A stretch of DNA of 40,302 nt from Glaesserella parasuis (lineage in GTDB: Bacteria; Pseudomonadota; Gammaproteobacteria; Enterobacterales; Pasteurellaceae). Shown here piece after piece: positions 19,437 to 26,919 of the stretch; the first letter of the stretch is position 1; every line of letters starts with the position of its first letter. A program made the translations under genes and the position numbers. The DNA lies in assembly GCF_002015085.1 (NCBI RefSeq), contig NZ_MUXW01000007.1:1-40302 (forward strand), written 5' to 3'. Below the pieces are notes generated by a model. It ran no database searches, was not told the DNA's origin, and saw only the letters and a list, made by a program, of their open reading frames with translations.

Positions 19437-21356
19437 TTATTTTTCAACATTTTGCGTAGATTTACGGGCATAACGTGATTTAGAACCCATTTTAAGCGGT
19501 GTTATTTTCGCCAAATTTTGCAAAATCTGCTGATTTGGAGAACGTAATAAACTCGGCAATCGTTGGTTTAAATCTGCCATAAATTGTTGATAACTGGCTT
19601 GTTTTTTGCTGATGTCTGTTAGTTGCATTTCCCAGTGAGCTGTCATATCAGGCTGTGTTGCAACATCTGGCAAGGCACTAATTAAGGTTCGTCCTGCTTC
19701 TGTACTATGAATGTTTCTGCCTTTTTTGATTAAAAAGCCACGTTTGAATAATAATTCAATAATACCAGCTCGGGTGGCTTCTGTACCCAAGCCGTCGGTT
19801 TCCCTCAACACTTTTTTGAGCTGTTTATCCTGTACAAAGCGAGCAATGCCCGTCATTGCGGATAACAAGGTCGCATCAGTAAAATGGCGTGGGGGCTGTG
19901 TTTTTTTGCTGACGATCTCACCGCTTTCACACCATAACTGCTGATCTTTTTTAACCACAGGTAGCAAAGGTTCAACGATTTCATCATTATCTTCTTTGCC
20001 TAACAAGGACTTCCAACCTGCAACAACAAGGTTTCTGGCTTGCGCAACAAAAGTTCCCCCTGCGATATTTAACACAATTTTTCCTTTACGATATTCTGCA
20101 TCAGGGCAAAATTGCATTAAATATTGTCGAGCAATAAGCTGATAAATCCGCTGTTCATTCTGAGTTAAGTGAACTTGCCCTTGACGTGCCGTTGGGATAA
20201 TAGCGTGGTGAGCTTCTACCTTACTGTCATTCCAGCAACGGTTTTTCTTATTCGGATCAACCGCATCGGGCTTTTGTGCATACTCAGGCAAATGATGAGC
20301 AATTGCCGCCATCACTTTTAGGCGATCGGCAAAATGTTCATTCGGCAAATAACGGTTGTCGGAACGAGGGTAAGTAATCAATTTATGGGTTTCATACAGC
20401 CGTTGGCAAACATCAAGCACATCTTGGGCAGATAAGCCAAAACGGCGAGCCGCATCAATTTGCAAGGCTGAGAGTGAATAAGGGAGTGGTGCTGCTTCAC
20501 TTTCCATTTTATCTTGATATTCGGTAACGCAAGCGGCTTGATCCGTGATACGTTTTACCACATTCTCAGCAAGTGGGCGAGAAAGCACTCGTCCATCTTC
20601 ATCTTGATAATCTTCGCAGGCTTTACTGGGTTGCCATTGTGCTTGAAAACGCTCTTGGGTTTCAGGGACAACCACATTTGCCAACACTTCAAAATAATCT
20701 TTTGGGATAAAATTTTCGATCTCAAGATCCCGTCGAACAATCAAGCCCAACACGGGCGTTTGTACACGCCCAACGGAAAGCACGCCTTTATAACCTGCCC
20801 AACGCCCTTGTAGCGTATAGGCTCTGGTCATATTGATCCCATATAGCCAGTCTGCCCTCGCACGCGCTAAAGCCGATGTAGCAAGCGGTACGAAATCTCG
20901 GTTAAATTGCAATTTTTCAATCGCTTTTTTGACGGCATTAGGGTTGAGATCACTAATCAAACACCGTTGAATTTGGGATTTACGCTCAGGGGATAAATTT
21001 AAGTAGCCAAAAACTTCGTCCACCAACAGTTGCCCTTCACGATCAGGGTCGCCTGCATTGACTAAAATATCCGCTTGTTTAATTAAACGCTCTACCACTT
21101 TAAACTGCTTAAGCGTTTCTTTTTTGGGGATCAGTTTCCACTGCTCAGGAATAATCGGCAAATGTTCCATTCGCCACATTTTAAAACGTTCATCATAAAC
21201 ATCGGGTTCGGCTTGTTCTAACAAGTGACCGATACACCAAGTGACCACATTATCTTCGCCACACTGAATAAAGCCGTCCCCACGGGTATGGGGTTTCGGC
21301 AATACATCAGCAATCGCTCGCCCTAAACTTGGCTTTTCTGCAATGAATAAACGCAT
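19437..21356 (-). CDS. topB: DNA topoisomerase III
   Basis: A 639-residue type IA topoisomerase. The TOPRIM domain starts MRLFIAEKPSLGRAIADVLP (Glu7) with DPDREGQ at 103-109; the strand-passage domains include SVGRVQTPVLGLIVRR (193-208). The active-site Tyr328 is in LITYPRSDNRYLP, the same position as in E. coli TopB. It decatenates replication and recombination intermediates. There are no C-terminal zinc fingers; the tail is short and basic. It lies 7 bp downstream of mepA in the same direction. Confidence 0.96.
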   Translation of the reverse strand: MRLFIAEKPSLGRAIADVLPKPHTRGDGFIQCGEDNVVTWCIGHLLEQAEPDVYDERFKMWRMEHLPIIPEQWKLIPKKETLKQFKVVERLIKQADILVNAGDPDREGQLLVDEVFGYLNLSPERKSQIQRCLISDLNPNAVKKAIEKLQFNRDFVPLATSALARARADWLYGINMTRAYTLQGRWAGYKGVLSVGRVQTPVLGLIVRRDLEIENFIPKDYFEVLANVVVPETQERFQAQWQPSKACEDYQDEDGRVLSRPLAENVVKRITDQAACVTEYQDKMESEAAPLPYSLSALQIDAARRFGLSAQDVLDVCQRLYETHKLITYPRSDNRYLPNEHFADRLKVMAAIAHHLPEYAQKPDAVDPNKKNRCWNDSKVEAHHAIIPTARQGQVHLTQNEQRIYQLIARQYLMQFCPDAEYRKGKIVLNIAGGTFVAQARNLVVAGWKSLLGKEDNDEIVEPLLPVVKKDQQLWCESGEIVSKKTQPPRHFTDATLLSAMTGIARFVQDKQLKKVLRETDGLGTEATRAGIIELLFKRGFLIKKGRNIHSTEAGRTLISALPDVATQPDMTAHWEMQLTDISKKQASYQQFMADLNQRLPSLLRSPNQQILQNLAKITPLKMGSKSRYARKSTQNVEK

Positions 21357-21363
21357 AAGTCGC

Positions 21364-22188
21364 TTATAAACCTTGTGATGATAAGATCATTTGGCAAAGT
21401 TGTGGCGGTTGTGGAATGGTTTTTGCTTTTGGTGTTGTTGATGGCGGTGCAGGCTCAAACCAAGAATAAAGTTCTTCGCCGCAGCCATCACCAGCGGGCA
21501 CCGGGGCTTGATTTTCACAGTTCACCGCATCAGCAGGGCAAATTAAACGAACGTGAAAATGCGAGTCGTGGGCGTACCACGGACGAATTTTGCGTAGCCA
21601 GTTGCGATCCGTTCCTGCGGTGTTACAGAGTTTCACTTTAATCGCTGGATTGACAAAAATACGATCAACTCTTGGATCTGACGCAGCGAGTTTGAGTAGT
21701 TTTGTATGGTTTGCCGTCCATAGACGTTCATCTACTACGTTAGTCTTACGATCAACCATAATGATCGCTAAACCAGCTGGATTGCGAGCTGTTTCATCAT
21801 CCATTGGACCAAAACGAAGCCAAATATCGGCATCTAGCCCCGTTTGATGGCTAGCGTGTCCAGAAGAAAAACGCCCCCCAGCAGGCATTCCCATATCCCC
21901 AATTAAAATCGGTGGAATGCCTGATGCTTTAGCATTTTTTGCTAAGGTTTTTAAGTAGCTTAATAATTGAGGGTGTCCGTAGTAACGGTTTTTGACAGAA
22001 CGAATAACTTGGTAGCCTTCGCCTTTTAATGCAAGCGGTTGAGCGCCAATAATACAGCCGTTGCTATACCCCCCAATGGATTGAGCTTTGCCTTCAATAG
22101 GCGTACGGATTTTTTCCCATTGAGTTGCAAAAACGGTAGCGGATAAGAGTGCTAGACCTGAAACAAAGGCGGTTTTAATCAATTTCAT
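21364..22188 (-). CDS. mepA: Murein DD-endopeptidase MepA
   Basis: A 274-residue periplasmic, metal-dependent endopeptidase that cuts D-Ala-meso-DAP cross-links. It has a Sec signal peptide with cleavage after ...ATVFA (about residue 21). Conserved motifs: GDMGMPAGGRFSSGHASHQTG (with the metal-binding His and the Asp of LDADIW) and HDSHFHVRL near the C-terminus. The C-terminal ~30 residues are proline-rich. It lies between rlmM (14 bp upstream) and topB in one minus-strand cluster. Confidence 0.93.
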   Translation of the reverse strand: MKLIKTAFVSGLALLSATVFATQWEKIRTPIEGKAQSIGGYSNGCIIGAQPLALKGEGYQVIRSVKNRYYGHPQLLSYLKTLAKNAKASGIPPILIGDMGMPAGGRFSSGHASHQTGLDADIWLRFGPMDDETARNPAGLAIIMVDRKTNVVDERLWTANHTKLLKLAASDPRVDRIFVNPAIKVKLCNTAGTDRNWLRKIRPWYAHDSHFHVRLICPADAVNCENQAPVPAGDGCGEELYSWFEPAPPSTTPKAKTIPQPPQLCQMILSSQGL

Positions 22189-22202
22189 TTTCTTCTCCAG
22201 AC

Positions 22203-23279
22203 CTATACTAATTTAATATGTATGGTAATCTCTTCCCTATCGTGATACAAATGTTTTGCCTGAATAGCAAATTTCAGCCCTTGTTTCTCTAATAACGAAG
22301 CAATCGTATCTAAACACAGTTGCACTTCTTGATAACGTTTTTTCATTGGCAATTTCAGGTTAAAAATTGTTTCCCGACACCAACCGTTAATCAACCATTT
22401 TGCAATTAACTTACTAATTCGCAACGGCTGTTCAACCATATCGCACACCAACCAATCGATCTGCTTACCTTTTGGCGGTTGGAATTTAAAACCGTCTTCC
22501 GCACAATGCTCGATACGCCCTGTGTCGTGCAAACTTGCCGCCATCTTGCCGTGATCGACCGCATAGACAAACAGCCCACGCTTGACTAACTGATAAGTCC
22601 AGCCTCCTGGGCAAGCCCCTAAATCAACGCCAAACATCTGCTCGGTAAAACGTTTTTTCTCCTCTGCTTGTGGTACAAAGGTCAAAATCGCTTCTTCCAA
22701 TTTCAATGTCGAACGGCTTGGTGCATCTACTGGAAATTTCAAACGGGGTATCCCCATAAAAAATGGTGATCGGTTATAGTTATAGGCATATCCCACATAA
22801 CACTTGCCCGATCCCACAAACAGAATATGCAAGCTAATACTTTGCTTCGCTGTTTCTTTTGCCCCTAACCAGCCCTGTTTTTTCAAGGTACTCCGCAACG
22901 GCACGGTAAATTTGCGACAAAAAGTCAAAAGTTCTTTGGCTTCATTCGTATCAGGCGTTTCAACAAAAATCTCACTACTGTTTTTCGGATTTAAGGCTTG
23001 ATATTGTGCCATAATCGGCGAAATTCGATCCCCTTCGGGTAAATCCTGCAACAACTCACCTACCACAATCATTTGACGAACAAAAATCAACTGATTAAAG
23101 GCTAATTCTCTGGCTAATCTATCCGCTTCCCCTGCCTGATAGCACTCAAAAATTACATAACCACTGTTCTCTTTGAGATTAGCAAACCCATAAATTCCCA
23201 ATTGAGCCGCTTTATCATTGATTTCACCTGCCACTTCCTTTTCAAAACCTGCACGGCAGTATAAGGCTAATTTATTCAT
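22203..23279 (-). CDS. rlmM: 23S rRNA C2498 2'-O-methyltransferase RlmM
   Basis: A 358-residue enzyme. The N-terminal THUMP-type region (residues 1-165) is followed by a Rossmann methyltransferase with the SAM motif VDLGACPGGWTYQLV at about 218-232. The catalytic set follows: VDHGKM, DWLVCDMVEQP, and the lysine-rich LKLPMKKRY segment. It methylates C2498 of 23S rRNA. Its start overlaps the last base of the DUF423 gene stop (TAATG-type overlap), the ygdD-rlmM order also found in E. coli. Confidence 0.95.
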   Translation of the reverse strand: MNKLALYCRAGFEKEVAGEINDKAAQLGIYGFANLKENSGYVIFECYQAGEADRLARELAFNQLIFVRQMIVVGELLQDLPEGDRISPIMAQYQALNPKNSSEIFVETPDTNEAKELLTFCRKFTVPLRSTLKKQGWLGAKETAKQSISLHILFVGSGKCYVGYAYNYNRSPFFMGIPRLKFPVDAPSRSTLKLEEAILTFVPQAEEKKRFTEQMFGVDLGACPGGWTYQLVKRGLFVYAVDHGKMAASLHDTGRIEHCAEDGFKFQPPKGKQIDWLVCDMVEQPLRISKLIAKWLINGWCRETIFNLKLPMKKRYQEVQLCLDTIASLLEKQGLKFAIQAKHLYHDREEITIHIKLV

Positions 23280-23677
23280 TACTTCTGACTTCTCACACTA
23301 ATATAAACCAACGCTGCCCAGCCCACTAAAAATAGTGTACCGCCAATAGGCGTTGTCCAAACAAAAATTCGGCTTGCCCCTAAGGCTAACGCATATAAAC
23401 TGCCACTAAACAGCAAAATCCCTAACGCCCAACTACCGCCAATAATGTTAAAGGCTTTGGCTCTACAAGCGGGCGGATTTTGCGAAAAATTTGCAATTTG
23501 AAATAAACCCAACGCCATCAATGCTAACGTATGAAACATCTGATATTGCAAGCCTGTTTCAATCCACGCCAACGCTTTCTGATCCAAGACTTTCTCCAAA
23601 CCGTGAGCCGCAAAAGCCCCAAAAGCGATACAGAAAAAACCACTTAGGGCTGAAAAAAGAAGAAATTTGTTTTTCAT
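23279..23677 (-). CDS. DUF423 membrane protein (YgdD-like)
   Basis: A 132-residue protein with four predicted membrane helices; the conserved start (SALSGFFCIAFGAFAAHGLE) and the QYQMFHTLALMALG segment identify the DUF423/YgdD family. Function unknown. It is translationally joined to rlmM. AAGGAGA lies 5 bases before the ATG. Confidence 0.9.
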   Translation of the reverse strand: MKNKFLLFSALSGFFCIAFGAFAAHGLEKVLDQKALAWIETGLQYQMFHTLALMALGLFQIANFSQNPPACRAKAFNIIGGSWALGILLFSGSLYALALGASRIFVWTTPIGGTLFLVGWAALVYISVRSQK

Positions 23678-23824
23678 CGTATCTCCTTAAAATTTCCGTG
23701 CAATATATCACATTCCTTTTTAAGCAAAAACAAAAGGCTAAGCACTTTCGCACTTAGTTTTTAATAGTACTACGTTAAAAATACTTTTATACGTTGTTAA
23801 ATTAAACAATTACATAACAACCCC

Positions 23825-23853
23825 TTGCTTAATTGTCATTCAGTTACTACAAT
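23825..23853 (+). promoter_or_regulatory. moa promoter
   Basis: TTGCTT (23825-23830), 17-bp spacer, TACAAT (23848-23853); the start is expected near 23860, giving an approximately 120-nt leader. The 305-bp gap 23678-23982 otherwise holds only the short upstream region of the divergent DUF423 gene. Confidence 0.6.
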
Positions 23854-23859
23854 TCCCGA

Positions 23860-23975
23860 AATTATCCGACCCCGAGCCTGTTTTCCTAAGTCTAGCGATA
23901 TGGAAACTGTGCCTGTAATTTGTTGATTACACAGGGAAAGTTGAGAAATCGGCTCTCCTCTCATATTTAGAAAGG
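23860..23975 (+). promoter_or_regulatory. Structured moaA leader, probable Moco riboswitch
   Basis: A closing stem GAGCC (23874-23878) / GGCTC (23951-23955) encloses two hairpins: TTTCC/GGAAA (23882-23906) and CCTGTAAT with ATTAC-ACAGG (23912-23935). A multibranch leader directly upstream of moaA is the established context of the molybdenum cofactor riboswitch in gammaproteobacteria, including Pasteurellaceae. The ribosome binding site (AAGGTG, 23972-23977) is just after it, so translational control is likely. I could not match every conserved base of the motif from memory. Confidence 0.55.
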
Positions 23976-23982
23976 TGTCACA

Positions 23983-25002
23983 TTGCAAATCCCAATTAGA
24001 AATGTAGGGAACGAGTTCGAGCAAGCTTTGATTGACCGTTTCCAACGTCAATACACTTATTTACGGTTGTCGATTACCGATGTCTGTAACTTTCGTTGCA
24101 ACTATTGTTTGCCCGAGGGGTATCGTCCGCCGTTGCATAAACAAACCTTTCTGTCTGTCGATGAAATTCAACGTGTTGCTCAAGCCTTTGCCAATTTAGG
24201 CACGGAAAAAATCCGTATTACTGGTGGTGAGCCGACTTTACGCAAGGATTTTCTAGAAATCGCCCACCGCCTTTCACAAACGGCAGGTATTCGCCAAATT
24301 GCATTAACTACCAACGGTTATCGAATGGAACGTGATGTTGAGTTATGGCAACAAGCTGGAATTACCCATTTAAACGTGAGTGTTGATAGCTTAGACCCTC
24401 GCCAATTTCATTTGATTACGGGGGAAAATAAACTCGCAACGATATTAAACGGTATTGAGCGAGCCTTTGAGATTGGCTATAAAAAAGTCAAAGTTAATGC
24501 TGTGTTGATGAAGCAATATACCGCTAAAGGTTTGGACGATTTCTTGCATTGGATCAAAGATCGCCCTATTCAAATGCGGTTTATTGAGTTAATGGAAACC
24601 GGCGAAATGGATCACTTTTTCCAGCAACAGCACCTTTCAGGGCAATCCATTTTAGAACGATTAACCCAAGATGGTTGGCAATTACAACCCAAAGCGATGT
24701 CTGATGGACCTGCTAAAGTTCTCGCCCACCCTGATTATCAAGGGGAAATCGGTTTGATTATGCCTTATGAAAAGAATTTTTGTGCCAGCTGTAACCGTTT
24801 GAGAGTGTCGGCATTAGGCAAATTGCACCTTTGTTTGTTCGGCGAAGAAGGGATTGATATTCGGGATTTATTGCAATCGGACGAGCAACAATTTCAACTC
24901 GAAGCCAGATTAAAATCCGCTCTGCAAGGCAAGCGTGAACACCATTATTTGCATATTGGCGATAGTGGCGTGAGAAATAATTTGGCGTCGATTGGGGGGT
25001 AA
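23983..25002 (+). CDS. moaA: GTP 3',8-cyclase MoaA
   Basis: A 339-residue radical SAM enzyme for the first step of molybdenum cofactor synthesis. The N-terminal cluster motif is CNFRCNYC (about residues 36-43); GGEPTLR follows; the C-terminal cluster is CASCNRLRVSALGKLHLC; the protein ends in the conserved GG. The start codon is TTG: the N-terminus MQIPIRNVG resembles the Haemophilus protein from memory, AAGGTG lies 5 bases upstream, and no ATG fits. The weak start and the leader point to tight translational control. First gene of moaACDE. Confidence 0.95.
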   Translation: MQIPIRNVGNEFEQALIDRFQRQYTYLRLSITDVCNFRCNYCLPEGYRPPLHKQTFLSVDEIQRVAQAFANLGTEKIRITGGEPTLRKDFLEIAHRLSQTAGIRQIALTTNGYRMERDVELWQQAGITHLNVSVDSLDPRQFHLITGENKLATILNGIERAFEIGYKKVKVNAVLMKQYTAKGLDDFLHWIKDRPIQMRFIELMETGEMDHFFQQQHLSGQSILERLTQDGWQLQPKAMSDGPAKVLAHPDYQGEIGLIMPYEKNFCASCNRLRVSALGKLHLCLFGEEGIDIRDLLQSDEQQFQLEARLKSALQGKREHHYLHIGDSGVRNNLASIGG

Positions 25003-25004
25003 TC

Positions 25005-25128
25005 TGTAGGGACACACTGCGTGTGTCCAAAAATCTATTATGAAACATTGTAGGGACGCTTGGCGTCCATTTTCTGATTTTTCAAAGGTATATTTAATTA
25101 ATGCGGACACACGCAGTGTGTCCCTACA
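25005..25128. repeat. Cluster of three GTAG-hairpin repeats
   Basis: Element 1 (25005-25028): TGTAG, then stem GGACACAC/GTGTGTCC with a 3-base loop. Element 2 (25049-25068): TGTAG, then GGACGC-TTG-GCGTCC. Element 3 (25105-25128) is the exact 24-bp reverse complement of element 1. GTAG at the foot of a short hairpin is the signature of REP elements associated with RAYT transposases. The 1/3 pair can also fold as one large stem in the moaA-moaC message. Confidence 0.75.
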
Positions 25129-25155
25129 TCATTGATATTTTACAAAGAGAAAATA

Positions 25156-25635
25156 ATGAACACCTTTACCCATATAAACCAAAACGGCGAAGCTAATATG
25201 GTTGATGTTTCCGCCAAGCAAGATACCGTGCGAGAAGCTCGTGCGGAAGCCTTTGTGACAATGAACCCTGAAACGTTACAGATGATCATTTCAGGCAACC
25301 ACCACAAAGGCGATGTTTTTGCCACTGCTCGCATTGCCGGCATTCAAGCGGCAAAAAGAACTTGGGAACTCATTCCCCTTTGCCACCCACTTCTGCTTTC
25401 TAAAGTGGAAGTGCAACTTGAAGCATTGCCTGAAAAAAATCAAGTGCGGATTGAATCCCTGTGCAAACTGTCGGGCAAAACCGGCGTAGAAATGGAAGCC
25501 TTAACCGCAGCCAGTGCCGCTGCTTTGACGATTTATGATATGTGCAAGGCGGTACAAAAAGATATGGTGATTGAACAAGTTCGATTGCTCAGTAAAAGCG
25601 GTGGGAAATCAGGCGATTTCGTTGCCAAACCATAA
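25156..25635 (+). CDS. moaC: Cyclic pyranopterin monophosphate synthase MoaC
   Basis: A 159-residue MoaC. Conserved segments: [16 protein letters not shown] near the N-terminus, the [20 protein letters not shown] helix, LIPLCHPL, and the C-terminal [20 protein letters not shown]. It converts the MoaA product to cyclic pyranopterin monophosphate. The start at 25156 gives the standard length; an in-frame ATG at 25132 lies upstream without a better site. It is separated from moaA by the repeat cluster and from moaD by another element. Confidence 0.96.
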
Positions 25636-25640
25636 TATTT

Positions 25641-25665
25641 TGTAGGGGCAAATCATATTTGCCCC
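25641..25665. repeat. GTAG-hairpin repeat between moaC and moaD
   Basis: TGTAG followed by GGGGCAAAT-CAT-ATTTGCCCC-type pairing (stem 9, loop 3). Same plan as the elements at 25005-25128 with a different stem sequence. Confidence 0.75.
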
Positions 25666-25700
25666 AATAGACCCCAAATTATTAATAAGATTAGTTAAAA

Positions 25701-25946
25701 ATGATTAAAGTACTCTTTTTCGCCCAAACCCGTGAATTAGTGGGCGTAGATAGCTTAGAGGTTGAAGCAACCTTTGCCATAGCTGAACAGCTTCGCCAAC
25801 ATTTAGCCGAACGTAGCGACAAATGGGCATTAGCATTACAAGCAGGGAAATTGTTAGTCGCCATTAATCAAACTATTTCCCCTTTGTCTGCTGAAATTAA
25901 AGACGGCGATGAAGTGGCTTTCTTTCCACCAGTAACTGGGGGCTAA
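25701..25946 (+). CDS. moaD: Molybdopterin synthase small subunit MoaD
   Basis: An 81-residue ubiquitin-like sulfur carrier starting MIKVLFFAQTRELVGVDSLE and ending DGDEVAFFPPVTGG; the C-terminal GG is adenylated and thiocarboxylated. Works with MoaE, whose start lies directly after the stop. Confidence 0.95.
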   Translation: MIKVLFFAQTRELVGVDSLEVEATFAIAEQLRQHLAERSDKWALALQAGKLLVAINQTISPLSAEIKDGDEVAFFPPVTGG

Positions 25947-26399
25947 ATGGAACAAACACTTATTCAAGTTCAACAAGATCCCTTCGATCAAAATGCGATC
26001 TATAAATGGTTGAGTGAACAACATTCCGTTGGTGCAACTACCCTTTTTGTCGGCAAAGTGCGTGAAATGAATTTGGGCGATAGCGTGTCAGGTTTATACT
26101 TGGAACACTACCCTGCAATGACCGAAAAAGCCTTGCGAGCAATTGTTGATGAAGCAAGAAGCCGTTGGGAACTGCAACGCGTTGCGGTTATTCACCGTAT
26201 CGGACAGCTTTATACGGGCGATGAAATCGTCTTAGTCGGCGTCAGTTCCGCTCATCGTGGCAACGCCTACCACGCCAATGAATTTATTATGGACTATCTG
26301 AAAACCAAAGCCCCATTCTGGAAACGTGAAACCACCGACCACTGCGACCGTTGGATTGAAGGGCGTGAGAGCGATCAGGAAGCGGCGGATAAGTGGTAA
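25947..26399 (+). CDS. moaE: Molybdopterin synthase large subunit MoaE
   Basis: A 150-residue catalytic subunit that transfers sulfur from MoaD to the pterin. Conserved: GATTLFVGKVREMNLGDSV, LEHYPAMTEKALRAI, the AVIHRIGQLYTGDEIVLV strand, SSAHRGNAYHANEFIMDYLK, and KTKAPFWKRE with the active lysine. The ATG follows the moaD stop directly; an uptake sequence follows the gene. Confidence 0.96.
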   Translation: MEQTLIQVQQDPFDQNAIYKWLSEQHSVGATTLFVGKVREMNLGDSVSGLYLEHYPAMTEKALRAIVDEARSRWELQRVAVIHRIGQLYTGDEIVLVGVSSAHRGNAYHANEFIMDYLKTKAPFWKRETTDHCDRWIEGRESDQEAADKW

Positions 26400-26431
26400 C
26401 AAGCGGTCAGATTTAAGGAATTTTTTGCAAA
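26399..26431 (+). repeat. Uptake signal sequence upstream of ybeY
   Basis: ACAAGCGGTC (from 26400) followed by AATTTTTTGCAAA, the extended uptake sequence; its tail ends at the ybeY start codon. Confidence 0.85.
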
Positions 26432-26919
26432 TGAATTTATATATCGATCTCCAAATTGCCTCTGAAAATACAGTAGGCTTACCGACGGCAGCTCAATTTC
26501 AACACTGGGTGGATAAAGCGTTAGCCATGGAAGCGAAAACGGCGGATTATCCTGAAACGGAAATCACTATTCGTATTGTAGATGAAGCCGAAAGCCACGA
26601 GTTAAATTTAACCTACCGTGGCAAAGACAAACCGACTAACGTACTCTCTTTCCCGTTTGAAGTGCCAGAAGGGATTCAGTTACCGCTGTTGGGGGATTTA
26701 ATTATCTGTCGTCAGGTCGTCGAAAAAGAAGCGGTTGAACAAGAAAAACCGCTCGAAGCTCACTGGGCGCATCTAGCCATTCACGGCACATTACATTTGC
26801 TTGGCTACGACCATTTAACCGATGAAGAAGCCGAAGAAATGGAAAGTCTGGAAACGGAAATTATGCAGTCGCTAGGGTTTGATGATCCCTATATTGCGGA
26901 AAAAACGATTGAAGAATAA
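26431..26919 (+). CDS. ybeY: rRNA maturation endoribonuclease YbeY
   Basis: A 162-residue zinc-dependent RNase with the UPF0054 motif HGTLHLLGYDH (about residues 115-125) supplying the three metal histidines. KPTNVLSFPFE and LPLLGDLIICRQVVEKEA are also family-conserved. It takes part in 16S rRNA 3'-end maturation and ribosome quality control. The start follows the uptake sequence; the stop overlaps tmcA (TAATG). Confidence 0.95.
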   Translation: MNLYIDLQIASENTVGLPTAAQFQHWVDKALAMEAKTADYPETEITIRIVDEAESHELNLTYRGKDKPTNVLSFPFEVPEGIQLPLLGDLIICRQVVEKEAVEQEKPLEAHWAHLAIHGTLHLLGYDHLTDEEAEEMESLETEIMQSLGFDDPYIAEKTIEE

